From NCBI GenBank assembly GCA_036245805.1, contig BTRK01000006.1, positions 23,654,365 to 23,718,364 of the forward strand: a DNA stretch of 64,000 nt, given 5' to 3'. The notes beneath the pieces were generated by a model that made no database searches, was not told where the DNA came from, and was given only the letters and a program-made list of their open reading frames with translations. How positions within the stretch are numbered: position 1 is the stretch's first letter; each line of letters starts with the position of its first letter. Both the position numbers and the translations under genes were made by a program. Origin of the DNA: Pristionchus mayeri. Taxonomy: Eukaryota > Nematoda > Chromadorea > Rhabditida > Neodiplogasteridae. Shown here piece by piece: positions 35,744 through 47,994 of the stretch.

Positions 35744-38700
35744 ATGGTCATTGTCTCATCGTTACAAGCGCCTATCAAACTCCCTCGGGCACAGACTTTC
35801 CACGATCATTTCTTCCGAGAAACTGAGAAGTACTCCAATACTGTCGCACTCGTGGGTTTCACTTTATAGTCTCAGAAGCTCAGGAATAGAGAATGATGCA
35901 AACACTTGGGAATTGTTTTGTTTATTCATTCCTCTTTATACAATGATCAATCATCAATGGCAGATCAATCACAGCACGGGGGCAACAATGACTTACGCAC
36001 AAATTCGGAAGCAGGCAACGGTTCTCGCCCAGTGCATTGTTGCCATGGGAGTGGAGAAGGGAGAGGTACGCATCTGCCATCACCCACGTCGAAGTATGAT
36101 AGTAGAGGAACATTTTCTCGCAAAGAAGCAACACACGATTACAATCCCTTCTAGGCCATTCTGGTGGCGATGGACAATCGACCGGAGACCATCGTCATCT
36201 TCCTCGCTGCTTCGATGGCTGGTGCAGTGACCACAACAATCAATCCATGGTGGGGAGCAGGTACGGTATCACACCATTCATATCAATGACTGAATCGATT
36301 TGGAATACAGTGGCTATTGGGGATCACGGTTTGATCTCATTGTCGTGAATGGACGGTTCTTTATCGACTTCATTATGAATTCTATTGATAATTAATTTCA
36401 GACGAACTGCAGCACCAAGTTGAGAATTCGTTCACTCGATTCGCCTTCGTGATTCCCACTGCAATTTCCCCCGTGAGGAGTGCATTCGAGAGGATCAAGA
36501 GGGAACACAGGGTCAGTCGTCGTGTAGAGATCCTTTCAATTCATCTTCGTTTGAGTCAACTTCTCCTTGCAGCTCATTTGTGTGGGTCCTCGCGAGTACG
36601 CGGAAGGCCTCCCAATCCTCTCCGATCTCGAGTTAACTCTAGAGGTATCGTTTCTCACAATGCGCATTCCAATTGCTCCCCTGTAGCTCCTTCCCTCCTC
36701 TTCCCTTTCCTTTCCCGAGATCATCCCCGAAGAGGACGTCGTCTACTTGCCGTATAGCTCAGGAATCCACGGAGATCGTAAGGCAAGGACGACGTTTACT
36801 GATCACGCACGCAAGGCAACTGCTGGCGTATGCTAATGGCCATACTCCGTTCAGGGAATCCTCATCACACACGAAGTCTTCTGCCAGCAAATCGCAGTCG
36901 CGAATCAGTGAGAGGCCATCCCATGAATTATAATCAATATTAATTTCTAGTCCATTCTATGATAATCCCCGTTCGAATGAGTACACCGTCTCGTTGCTGC
37001 CATTCTTCAGACATATTGGTTAGTTATTACTTAGATCTTCAATATTAAACTTTTATTGTTCCGAAACTTGTACAGACGAGATATTGTTTTGTTGCCAGAA
37101 CTTTAATTTCCACTGTATGAATGGGAGTTACGGTAGTTTGTAAGCCCATTATCTCGTCCCTAATTTTCCTCTATCCTCAGGACTCGAGTGTTGCTTCGTG
37201 GGTCTCTTCAACGGGGTGACGATGGTGTGTGTCTCCGAGCACGAGGTGCACAAGTACATGGACTGCATCGAGAGATACGAAGTGAGTGCAAGGGGATCAG
37301 AGGAGAACGTGACTTACCCAGAATACTCTCACTACAATCACAGTGCACTCTTGATATGTTGTTGATGAGGAGGGAGATTAGTCCTAGATTGTAGGCTGAA
37401 TCACATCTGAACACATATGAAAATATAGTGTTTGAAAAAAATAGTTATCTTTCGAGGGTTCCATCAGTAGTTCGGATAAATCAGTAATATGAATAGTGAA
37501 AGGGAAAGAGTTTCAGGCCCGATGCATCTTCACTACTCCCTACATGGTTCACCAGATGTCTCGAACAGGGTCGAATTCCCCCGACTGCAAGTGCCTTAAA
37601 ACGGTGAGAGATAACCAACACCGAGACGATGGACTTCGTCACCCTTCCTTTCCAAATAACGAGAGAAGGAGTGTTTAGGTTATCGTGGGTACTGCTTGTC
37701 TCACTCGAACCGTGCACGAAGCATTCCTCGGCAGATTCCCACAAGCAAGCATCGTTTCCAGTCAGTTTATTCAACTTATATGATTCGAAGTTGATGCGGT
37801 ATACGACACTCGAATCATTCTGTTCAGTGTACGGGATGACTGAGACTGGGGTGCTCGCTCGCTCTCAACCTCGCCAAGAATTCAAAAAGGACGTCGGCAG
37901 ACTCGTATCTACTGTGCAAATGAAGGTGAAGAGAGACAAGTTATGGGACGGAAAGTTGTATACCTTGAATTTGTGCAGTTCATTATTAGGTTGATGCAAA
38001 AGTTTCGTTACAAGGTTAATTTAACGATTACTCGCACATTGCTTGCTCATCTCCAACAGTACTTCGGCATTATTTGAGGCACCATTCGTGCACTACAACA
38101 CTTGGGTTTTGTTGGATCTGTTCAGCTTCTTTCGGAAGAAAAATGCTGGTTTACAAAAAATGGGCAAAATATCCCATTTTTTAGTATTATGTTCAAAACT
38201 CCACAAAAATTATACTAATGTATTGCAGCTTCTATTCTTTTGTGAAGTTAATGCATAAGGGTTGACGCTTCCAGCAAATATTTGAAATTGGAATTTCAAA
38301 CTCTCCCAGAAAATTTATTGGTGGAAATATGCTGATCTCGGCTTCCAAAATTCAATTTTTTGGAGCATGCTGAATGTGATTATTGAATGAAGATGTCAAT
38401 CCTCACCAAATTTACAAGGTAGCATCGACTTGACATGCTCTTTAATTTTTGATAAATTTAATACGTCTAGACCCTACTCCACAAAAGCCCAGCTCGAACA
38501 TGCAAATTTTTCTAGATTTACGAACTCAAAATTTTTTAAATGCGTGAGGATTTTGAAAGGCGTTTTAAAGCTGATTCCGTGCACTTCAGGAATTATAATT
38601 CCTATACATCACTCTTTACAAAAATATAGTTGGTGTAGAGGAATTATCATTACTCAAAGAGTTCTGTTGCGTCAAAATGTCAATATCAGATTTCAATTTT

Positions 38701-39832
38701 GCGACACTCTTCATCCTACCCTGTCCGTTTATCCGATTGGTGATGGATAAGGATAGGTGCGCTATGGAGAGCACACATACGCTAATAATATGCAAAAATG
38801 CATGTAAAGATTGATAAAGTCTGAAGCGAGATATAACTCAAAAAGCACAAATTTTAAAGTCGTAACGAAACTTTTGCATCAACCTAATATTTTGCTACAC
38901 GAGAGATGATTAACTGGCCTCTTCTTTGAGGTTCTGGACATGCTGACGGGGGAGGAAATGCCGTGTGGGGAGAAGGGAGTGCTGTATGTGGCTGGTCCCT
39001 CTACATCCGCCCCGTATCTAGACTGCCCCGAACAAGATCCATTGGGAGGATGGAGGAAGACTGGTGAGCAGGGGAAATAATCCACATCAATGAGATCACA
39101 TGTTATATGGCGAACACTCCGTGTCACTCGATTGGATGCCATGGAAAATGAGGAGATCCATAAAATGTTGTTGTTGTTAGGAGACGTCGGGTCGATCGAC
39201 AATAAGGGGAACGTCCATCTGGTAGATCGAGCAAGGGAAATCATCAAGGTCTTCGGTGTACAGGTGAACATCCAATCAATCGAACCACTTTAACTGCCTA
39301 TGAATGGGAGAAGTACAAGGAGCGTTGTTGAGGTGATTCCTCAAGAGATCGAGGAGATTCTGGGTGCTCATCCCTCAGTCATCGAGTGTGCTGTGGTGGG
39401 AGTGAGCGACAAGGAGGCCGGTGAGATGGAAGAAGAAGGAAAGAGAAGAAGTAGTTCTTCTCATGCTTCGATCAAAGAGCGAGAGAGTTCGCCAATGTGA
39501 GATATGCTCTCTCTCTTGCAGGGGAGCGTCCCATCGCGTACGCAGTCCTCAAGCCTCTCACTCAAGTGACGAAGGAAGAATTGATGGACTATGTCAATGG
39601 TAGGAAGGTCATGATAAAATAAAGTAAATTCATCTTCCAGAGCGAATCGTCCGACCAAAATGGCTGCTGCGGGTTGAGGTACGATTAGAGAATTGAAGGG
39701 AGTTTCGAATGGTTTCGTTCTCAGTTGTCAACTACCCTCCCTCGTACCTCGTGTGGGGCTATCATGCGAAGGGTTCTGGCAGAGGCAGCCAATCTATCCA
39801 TCGACGCCTTTCCAACCTCAATCGCAAACTGA
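35744..39832 (+). CDS. Acyl-CoA synthetase-like ANL protein, probably catalytically inactive
   Basis: Eighteen exons encode 536 aa: 35744-35851, 35964-36065, 36155-36260, 36402-36511, 36573-36644, 36687-36782, 36855-36907, 36951-37018, 37181-37281, 37517-37603, 37679-37760, 37828-37925, 38931-39063, 39181-39263, 39333-39420, 39522-39599, 39641-39678, 39725-39832. The fold is that of 4-coumarate/long-chain acyl-CoA ligases: MTYAQIRKQA near the start, MYGMTETG (329-336), the ribose-binding GD (406-407), DRAREIIK, and VIPQEIEEIL. Two catalytic motifs are degraded. The P-loop SSGTTGxPKG reads SSGIHGDRKG (190-199), and the adenylation lysine in PKTxSGKIxRR is Ala513 (PRTSCGAIMRR). Family members activate fatty or aromatic acids as AMP then CoA esters; this copy may not. 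There is no peroxisomal SKL end. Intron 6 uses a GC donor and intron 12 holds a MITE. An AATAAA signal is at 39955. Confidence 0.93.
37986..38887. mobile_element. MITE with mariner-like termini in an intron
   Basis: Perfect 26-bp inverted repeats (TTAGGTTGATGCAAAAGTTT... at 37986 and its complement ending at 38887) are flanked by TA on both sides. Length is 902 bp with no transposase frame. The tip TTAGGTTG is shared with the element at 24271, so both may have been mobilised by related mariner transposases. It lies in intron 12 of the acyl-CoA synthetase-like gene and does not disturb splicing. Confidence 0.9.
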
Positions 39833-40188
39833 TATTTGATCTACTAATTCAGTTGCTGTTATTGTGTAGCCATTGAGCATTCCATTGTTGAGTTGAATTC
39901 GGGTTCAGAGTAAATTCATTCGATCGTATGAAGCAAATGTTCTACCACAACAGAAATAAATATTATGATTCAAAAGATATCGGAGATGCATCCCTAGTTT
40001 CAATCCTAGGAGGTCTTTGATCTCTCTCCCATCTTGACAGCCGCATTTTCATTCAGCTTGGGAGGGAGAGAGAGAGTGTAAATACGAGAGAACTAGAGAA
40101 AGAGGGAGCAAGGGACTCCCTTCTTCTTCCCCAATCCGTCTTCTACAGGCAACACTACTAATAAGCCTATCGTTCTTCGTTTCATCAG

Positions 40189-41625
40189 ATGAAGGGTCTT
40201 TTCCTCCGAATCTCTCTCATTTCCATCTTGCTTACTTCAGTGCATTCCAAAGGAGGTTATCATTTATGTCTTATAAATTTTGGACAACATTAATTTGTTA
40301 TCTTATTTTCTCAATCATCAAGTAAAGTAGGGAGTCCAATTTTTTTCCGACCAATTTGAAAATTACCTGTATTTGTCTATACAATGAGCAGCACATTATC
40401 CATGTTCAATGGGATTTGAATAGTATATAAAGACCCTATCATTGATGACATTGCTCTTACCGAGAGTAGTATACCTATAGGTCATGGTGGAGGAGGAAGA
40501 GGAGGAGGAGCAGTGAGAGGAGCAGCGAGAGGAATGGGTGGCAGTGGATACCATGGTGGATACTCTCCTAATGGATACCATGGCAAATCTTCCTCGATAA
40601 GTCATTCAGGTGGATACAACACAGTGCATGTCGCATACTTCAGGTATCAATGACTTTTCAATATAAATCTTTCTGAAAGACGCACTTATGTTTCTATTCA
40701 GGGGCAGTGGATCAGGGGAGAAATCGGAGGATCCATCGGTGAAGAGTTCACTGATCTACGACTCCCTCTTCAATAGAGAAGCATTCTCTTCCATCTTCAC
40801 TCCATCCGAAGGAGATGCCCCTGTATTCAAACCCGAGATGCGCTCGGTTAGTTATTGTGAAACACTTGGTTTATAAAGACCTGCGGTATTACTCCTGTGA
40901 GCGAGAAGTGAGGGTTGGCCCCTTCATATTTCTGCATTTTCCCGCTCGTGAAAATGTTCACAGCGTCCAGTAAAAAGCTACGGAGGGAATAATAGCTATT
41001 TTATTTTTTCGCAGGTGAACAACTCCATTTCGAATGGTGAATTCATGAAGATTCCTCTGAAAGTCGCCGATGCAAGCAGACCAATGAGGTGGGATGACAT
41101 GATGGAATAACCAATTCTCGATGGCGCACTCCTTCAGCATCAACAATGGTTCCATCTTCTACTTCTGGGGTCCTTCCTCTCTTCCTCAGGACAATTCCTC
41201 CGCTTGTTTTATCTTAATGGCCATCAACGATCGGAAACCATTTGCCCTTTGTGAAGTGAACACAATGGAGAAGTATGATAGCACCTCAAGCTGAAATCAT
41301 CTCATTATTTGCAGATGCAGTGCGAATATTTCGAATTTACCTCACTTCTCTCCTTTTGTATTTCTAACTTCTGATGGAAAACCGTAAGCTCCTTAATATT
41401 TGATTCAAAACGTTGCGAGACTCGAGACTGATTAGTCAAAGTGTGTTCCAGTCTCACTCAATTCGCGTGGATCTGCAAGAAGGATCAGATCTGCTGTGAA
41501 TGGGAATGCTGCGATCCCCCATTCGACTTGTATGTCTCCCGTTCCTCTCCACTCACCCAATTCTCCCCTTCCATCTTCTACCACCTCCTTTCAGGTTCAA
41601 AACCATAGCTTCTTGGTTTGTGTAA
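40189..41625 (+). CDS. Secreted glycine-rich then cysteine-rich protein (possible CX module)
   Basis: Eight exons (40189-40255, 40481-40643, 40702-40846, 41015-41088, 41138-41272, 41315-41383, 41452-41529, 41595-41625) encode 253 aa with consistent phases. A signal peptide (MKGLFLRISLISILLTSVHS) is followed by a glycine-rich stretch (about residues 23-75). A globular region with six or more cysteines comes next (SACFIL, ALCEV, KCSANIS), closing with WICKKDQICCEWECC. The paired-cysteine W-x-C...CC-x-W-x-CC end resembles the nematode CX module, a domain of unknown function often found in cuticle or membrane proteins; that assignment is tentative. The last exon is short and an alternative 3' end is possible. 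Confidence 0.8.
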
Positions 41626-41907
41626 CAGTGATCATGATCGCTGTGGAGGAAGATTCTTTAGTGGTCTCCACTCCTGCCCTGTTCTTTTCCAAATTATGGT
41701 TGGTTGAAAAAAAATCTTCCGTAGATTCAATAATATTTCCTTCATTTGTTTTTCCCCTGAAGCAGATCTTCAGTTTACATTTTCCCGAATACATATGAAG
41801 TTTCGGTCATGATATTTGGTTTATTACTATCTACGAATATAAACATAAAAAATAACTTATAATTAACACATATAAGAATCGTTACCTGAATAGACAGAAA
41901 AATAAGT

Positions 41908-43466
41908 TCATGAGGTGGTGAAATGAATGAGATTTGTGTTGAGATTTTTATGAAGCTCGAGAAAGAACGAAGTAGTGTCGAATGAAGGATTTGGGAGAGG
42001 AAGAGTAGGAGGAGGAAGGAAGGAGGAAGGGATCTGAGGGAGATACGAAAGGGAATTATGAACGATAGAGGGTGGAGGAATTTTAGATGATTGAGAATGA
42101 GAAGCAAGGAGTGCAGTAAGTTGAGAGAGAAGGGAGGAATCAATTGAACTGAGCAGAGAAAGGGAAGGAGTTACTGTAGGATAAGCAGTGATTGACTGGG
42201 TCATATCAACTGTTTGAGAGCTCTGGGGGATAGAACTGATTATGAAGGTGTTGTTGAGAAGTGGATAAGGCTTGGGTTGAAGAATGGAAGATATATCAGA
42301 GGGAGTGAGGACGGAAGAAGTGGAAATGCAAGAGGTAGGGAAAGAGGAATTTGCGGTAGTTGATACGGTAGAACAGGAAGGAATGGCAGGAACATAAGTT
42401 GGAAGAGAAGGGATAACGGTTGTAGGAGGGAGTACGGTAGAGAGATGATCTAGATTGCAGGAAGGGGAGGGAAGAGATGGGAGAAGAATTGGAGTGTCTT
42501 GAGAGATGGAAGGAGGAATGGAGAAGCGACGAGGACGTTTGATATCTGATGATGATGGAATAGAAGAAGAAGAGGAAGTTGAGGAATGATTGGAAGAAGG
42601 TTGAGAGGAGGAGAGGGGAGTGGTGGTAGATAATGTAGTTGATGAACGGATGGAAGGGGTTCGAGGGCGTTTGAATACAGAAGATGAAGAGGAAGACGAC
42701 GAGGGGGCAGTCGAGTGAAGAGGGGTGGAGGAGAGTGTTGAGGAAGTGGTAGGAGAGAGGGCCAGAAGGTTGGGTTCTCGAGGAAGAGAAGAAGATGAGA
42801 ATGTCGAAATGGAGGCAGGAAAAGTCCTTTGGCCCCTGGAAGAATCACTGCATCGTTAGCATTCTAGATTTTTATGAAAGAAAAGGAATGAGTCTCACTT
42901 GTGAGGGAATGGAATTCTGCACTTCTTAGTGGATACGAGATACTTCCCATTCCTTTCCACGATGACTCTCATTGGAGGAATTGTAGGGAGAACGACGAAA
43001 GTCCCTTTACACTCATCTTCTTCGTCTGAGATTGACGGAATCACCTACAATAACACCACATCTTTCTCTATAATGGGCCAATCAGGGAGTGGATGAGTCA
43101 TACTTGTATAAATAGCCACATGAATGCAACTTCATCAACTCAGAAGGGAGAAAATGTAGCCTTTGCGAGACATTGCTCGTTCCAACTGGTGTGCACCCAT
43201 TTTGAAAACTTGCCCTCTATCAGTCCCATTTATTTGAACGCGGAACTGAGGGAATACTGTAGCAAAAGACTTGTTGTTGTCTAGTGTGTGCTACAGATAA
43301 GATTGTGGCTTCTCACTGTTTTTCCGAAGGGAGAAAAGTTGAGGGGTGGTTCGGGATGAGGATTGAGACTTTTCGCCTTCTCTCTCTCCATCTTAGCATT
43401 CTTCATACGGATCTTCCATGCGTCATAGTCCTCGAATGGAGCCATTAGGAGAGAATTCGCACTCAT
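41908..43466 (-). CDS. Ser/Thr/Pro-rich protein of unknown function
   Basis: Three exons (43466-43317, 43044-42899, 42847-41908) encode 411 aa. The start codon directly follows a strong TTTCAG acceptor, so it is probably trans-spliced. The first exon gives a charged helix-like segment (FEDYDAWKIRMKNAKMEREK). The second has a short hydrophobic-basic region with VLPTIPPMRVIVERNGKYLV. The third is one long exon of 313 codons, strongly enriched in Ser, Thr, Pro and Leu, with two KRPR motifs that could be nuclear localisation signals. The long exon is easily missed because it has no early Met. It converges on the secreted Cys-rich gene 283 bp away. No family recognised. A possible extra exon near 43170-43310 was considered and left out. 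Confidence 0.72.
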
Positions 43467-44657
43467 CTGAAAGGAATGAGGAAGGGAAGAATTGAATAGA
43501 ATACGATTATCGAGAGAGACCAAACTACATTCAATACATTAAGTGCGATTCAATACGAAATATTAAGGGGGAGGGTTGATGAGTGATTCATTGGAATGGA
43601 GAGGAAGCGGGAAGAGAGAGCAGGAATTGAAGGGGGTTCAAGGTGATTAAGAGGGAAGAGAAGAGAGAAACAGTAGAGAGCAGAATCTAGAGATCACTCT
43701 CAGCTAACAGAGGGGGAGGGGAGATGGAGAGGGGGGGAGGGGGAGAGAGGGAGAGGGAGGAGAGGGGGGGGGACGAAGAGGGGCAGGGAGAGTGTGTAGT
43801 GTAGTCAACACGTGTGCAATGACGAAAGTGAGGAAGAGGAAATGAACCTCGTATGAATAGTTGAAGGAGTGGGAGAAAGAGGGGATGGGAGATGCAATAG
43901 GAGGCAGACTTCAAATGCTGATAGTTACTCATTGCAAGATGGGAGATAATGAGGATGATTATAAAAAGCAATGGTGGAGTGAAGAGATAATGATTAGGAT
44001 GAGTAAGAAGAAGGAGGGGAAGGAGAGTGGGTGCAACCGCACTGGGAATGAGATCTCTTGCAGGGAAAAGAGAGAGTGGGGGAAGGGGAAGGTGTTGATC
44101 TTTCTGTTGAGAGGGAGAGACAGAGAATGGAGTGAGAGAGTGAAGAGTGGACAGATCAACATACTGCAGTTAGATGTAAATGACCTACTAGGAAAGCTGC
44201 AAGAGGAGCATACAGTGAGGGGGGAAGGCATGGAATTCGTGTAGTGATTCGATATTGGGAGTAAGCAGGGTAACAATGAAGATGACGGTTGTGAGAAAGA
44301 CACAAAATAATAAAACGAAGAGAATGGAGGGAGAAGATAACATTCTCACTTGCCCATTCCGAGTATGCAGAGTTTGCCGATTTGCAGAGAGAGCAGAGGC
44401 GGAGGGGGGAAGGTTGGTGTGGTTGCACGGAGATCATTCGTGGAGAGCAGATAAGAAGAGGAAGAGAGGGAAGGAGTGGAGGAGGTTTAATGATTGCTTA
44501 ATACGACGACTATTATCGAGGAGATCAAAATTTACACGTGAATCCCTTCCCCGATCAGATTGAGATCACCCAGTTGTTTATTGTTGTTCCAGTTTGTTTA
44601 TCCCACATTTGGAAGTACAAGAACGTTGATGGGATTTGAAACTCGGTTCATGATGTA
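43467..44657. other. Purine-rich intergenic region
   Basis: 1.2 kb of strongly GA-biased sequence, including a run of G and GA repeats at about 43710-43790. Long open frames occur on both strands at once (plus 43861-44244, minus 44303-43959), which is expected from composition. No supported gene. Confidence 0.5.
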
Positions 44658-46041
44658 CATACGGCAAATGGGGGTCTCGCTGTTCATTTTTTGCCGACGT
44701 GCCTAAATTTTTCTGCCGACGTGGCCTATCCGTAAAAAAATTGCCGTTGTGGCCAATCCGCAGTAATTTGTCGTAGGTGCATGCAATTTTTAAACTGAAA
44801 TTTCGATTTTTTTCGATACGAAATTGAAATTGAGATAAAAATGCATATTTTTTAAAAGAAAATGTCACTTTTTGTTATATTTTCTTGCTCATTTAAAAAA
44901 ATACAATAATCCAATCGTTATTAGAGTTGATTCATATTCAACTGATTTTATATCTTGACACTCACGCGCCATGACATACTATGGAGATGTTCGACCACAG
45001 AATATGATATGGAGATGAATGTTTTTGAGTACTGATTTCAAATCTGATATTAGTTTTGCATGATCGTCAATTTAATGTTCAAGTCGAATGCGGCCACTTT
45101 TCATCTCTATTTGCGAACCCCAGAGGCATGCTTCTCCTCGTCCTAAAAAGATCGAGAGGTCAACGGACGAACACTCGGAACATGGATGTCCATAGGAAGA
45201 GCCTTGCGAGTGGGCATGCTGAGTAATTATACAATGCTATCATCCTTTCCGTCATTCTTCGAGCCACTTTTCGAGTTGAAGCCAAGCCATTTTTGAATAT
45301 GGCAATTTATGCCACTGAATACATAATTTATCAACTTTTGAGGTCACCGCATGGGTCAGGCTTTTTAGAATAAATATTTCATATGACAGTGGAGTTTTAG
45401 CCGTAATATTAACCCATGCGGAGCTCTAGTTGCTTAGAACAAGGGCTATAATTTCTGCGAAAAATTCACTTTTCGACGCCGATATAGTCATATTTCCAGG
45501 TCGGCGCTATGGGTCTGCCTTATATTTTCTTAAATGCCATACCTGAAATAAGTAATAGCCCAAAAAGTGACCCACGCGGTGACTTAATTCGTGAGAACTA
45601 AGGGACAACAGAAAATGAGTTCATTCGAGAGTAATTCGTTCAACTTTGGGCATGTCACATTCGTTTATTTCGCATTTTTGGACGAGCGCTGTGGTATACG
45701 TATAATTTCAATGTTTCAGATTGTATTTTAAAGCAAAAAACGCCTTAATTAATGCAAAATTCGATGCGTTATTAATTTTTAAAGTGATTGAGTTCAAAAA
45801 ATGAGGGTACAGTATACCATTTTTTGAGTACGCAAATGCACGGCTCTCTGTTCAATTATTGAACTATCCGGTTATGAATGCTCCATCTATATTTTAAACT
45901 ATTTTACACAATTTTGTATCATTTATGATGTGATTATTTGAAAATTAAAAACACAAAAACACTGAACGCTGAATTGCCGATATGGGGTTGGCCAAAGTGC
46001 CGACGTGCCTTCTCTCTTTTGGGAGACCCATTTGACGTATG
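44658..46041. mobile_element. DNA transposon relic with 8-bp target-site duplication
   Basis: The left end CATACGGCAAATGGGGGTC (44658) and the complement of the right end CATACGTCAAATGGGTC (ending 46041) form an imperfect terminal repeat of about 20 bp. The element is flanked by an exact 8-bp duplication, ATGATGTA (44650-44657 and 46042-46049). Eight-base duplications are typical of hAT and some other superfamilies. No transposase frame survives in its AT-rich 1,384 bp. The repeats GCCGACGTG near both ends are also internal inverted motifs. Confidence 0.8.
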
Positions 46042-46146
46042 ATGATGTAGCTCTTGGCACAAAGCCAACAGTAGTGACAAGCAAAAAGTTCTAACTCAAA
46101 GGTACTGTAGTTCATAGCTCAAAAATACAGTAAGAATGAACAATGT

Positions 46147-47994
46147 TTAGAATAAAGTGTATAGAGGCGAATCTACTTCACAATTCTCTCTGATGAATCG
46201 ATCCAATTCCTCCGTGGTCATCTTGAGGTAGTTGGCTGGTTCAATCACATATCCGAATAGTCCTTCCTCGTTCCTTCCCTTGTGCATTTTGGAAGGAACT
46301 GCCATGAATATCAAATTGACTCCGCAAGCTCTCATCGTTCGTTGAATATTCTCCCATTTCACCTCAAATCACGAGATTTTCATCTCAAATCAATTGTTGA
46401 TATTTGGAAGTGAACTAACAAGGGGACGCCCATTGTGTTCCGCCCACAAACGGCAGATCGATTCAGTGTTTTTGATTCTGAAGTGCCGTTGGTTTCCTGT
46501 CCAGACAATCACTGATTTGTTAGAAGCATCCATGAGGAGTTTGAGAAGGAAGAACCACAGTTGGTCTTTGCCTGAATCATATGGGGAGTTGTAGTGAGGG
46601 AATATGACTGATGAAGAGAAGAGAAGAGTGTAACTCTCACCGGAATGTTGGATGGTCTCTCTAGTGTTGTCCACGGGAAGAATATCAGGGAAGATCCTGC
46701 ACTTCTGACTCGATTTCCCCCGCACTTTCTTGTAGACTGCTTGAGTTACTGAATGGGAACAAAGGGATGAAACTGTTGCTATGCACATACAAAATATTAG
46801 CATGAAATTAATGAAATTTAACTTGTTCTTCACGAAGCAGTTGTGTTCATTCCCTAAACATGAGGAATGAGACTCACCGGGAGCACCCGTGGACACTGTC
46901 GACTGGGCTGCAGTTGATGATGAAAACAGATGAGCAGCAGCTGAAGTGGAAGCAGGAATGGATTCGGCATCCTCATTCGACCATGTCCCAAACTGAAAAA
47001 AATGTAGTTATTAATTCGTAATTTTTACTGATTGGTTGATTAATTCGTATATGATCTCATGTTGCCCTTGTCTTCATCAATAATATTCTGCAAATTCGAG
47101 ACTACCTGGTGACGTGGATGAGGTAGACTCTTCTCCTCCACTGGCTCTTCCTTCACTTGAATCTGCGACACTCTCTGTAAATCTTCCTCTTGGGTCTCTC
47201 TCTCCTCCAATTTGATATTCTTCAGATCGATTTGAGAATCGACGAGTGCCTGGAATTAATATTATCGAACATTTTTATGCTCATCGATAACAACGATGAG
47301 ATTGTGAATTACACTGTTTTGCTTTATTGTATCTCTTTATGTTTTTTCATGCACATTATACATATATCCGCTTGTGAATTTTAATGTTCTCATAACTAAC
47401 TTGACACTCGGTATTAATCTCCGGATTGTGATCGTCCATTCCTTCGTCCTCCTCATTCAGTGCACTCAATCCGAGAATGAATGCATCGACCATCGTGAAG
47501 CAAGAAGAACGTAATTCACTATCACTAAAATATTATTGCATTTTAATTGTTAATAGATAGATATCGCCTTGCGAGATATTAACGCAAATCGATGTTTTTG
47601 ATGATTCTTCGATGAAACTGCAGGGCCCGATTTGAATGTCATTATTAATTAATGAAGGCTAACCCTCTGTCCACGTTTTTCGCCATATCGGCCTTGAACT
47701 TGAGAGCTGATAACTCGTCTTCGACATCCTGAAACAAATTTGAAGTAATTCATCTGTTACAGGTTTTTATTTACACGAAATGGTCTGTGCAGGGGCCTCA
47801 CCTTCCAATCACCATCCCTCTTCCCCAGAGTAGAGAGGACGTCCAATGCGCTCGAGAAGAGATCTCCTATTCGATCGTCGGTTCCTTCAGTGATCTGTAG
47901 ATGTGTTAATCAACCCGATTCCAAAAAAAGTCCATTAGATAACTTTACCATTGAGGAGATTTACCTGCGCAGAAACACTGGAGTTGTTCTCCAT
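46147..47994 (-). CDS. Divergent ETS-domain transcription factor
   Basis: Nine exons (47994-47965, 47894-47802, 47728-47664, 47524-47401, 47249-47106, 46992-46878, 46748-46641, 46607-46420, 46362-46147) encode 360 aa. The N-terminal 200 residues are acidic and include VKEEP, a likely SUMO-acceptor site. The ETS domain spans about residues 238-340: DQLWFFLLKLL (helix 1), VIVWTGNQRHFRI (the W-x-G-x3-F strand), ICRLWAEHNGRPL (VAxLWG helix), and the recognition helix KWENIQRTMRACG. Both DNA-contacting arginines (R297, R300) are kept, but the Tyr-Tyr that normally follows is Ala-Cys, and the wing is rewritten. ETS proteins bind GGA(A/T) sites in the nucleus; sequence preference here is uncertain. 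Confidence 0.88.

Noticed and set aside
43170..43310. Possible extra exon of the Ser/Thr/Pro-rich gene
   Set aside because: An open stretch follows a CTACAG acceptor, but no donor keeps the phase needed to join the next exon; skipping it gives a clean frame.
43861..44303. 127-codon plus frame and 114-codon minus frame
   Set aside because: Mutually overlapping frames in GA-rich sequence. The downstream minus-strand gene already has a convincing trans-spliced start at 43466.
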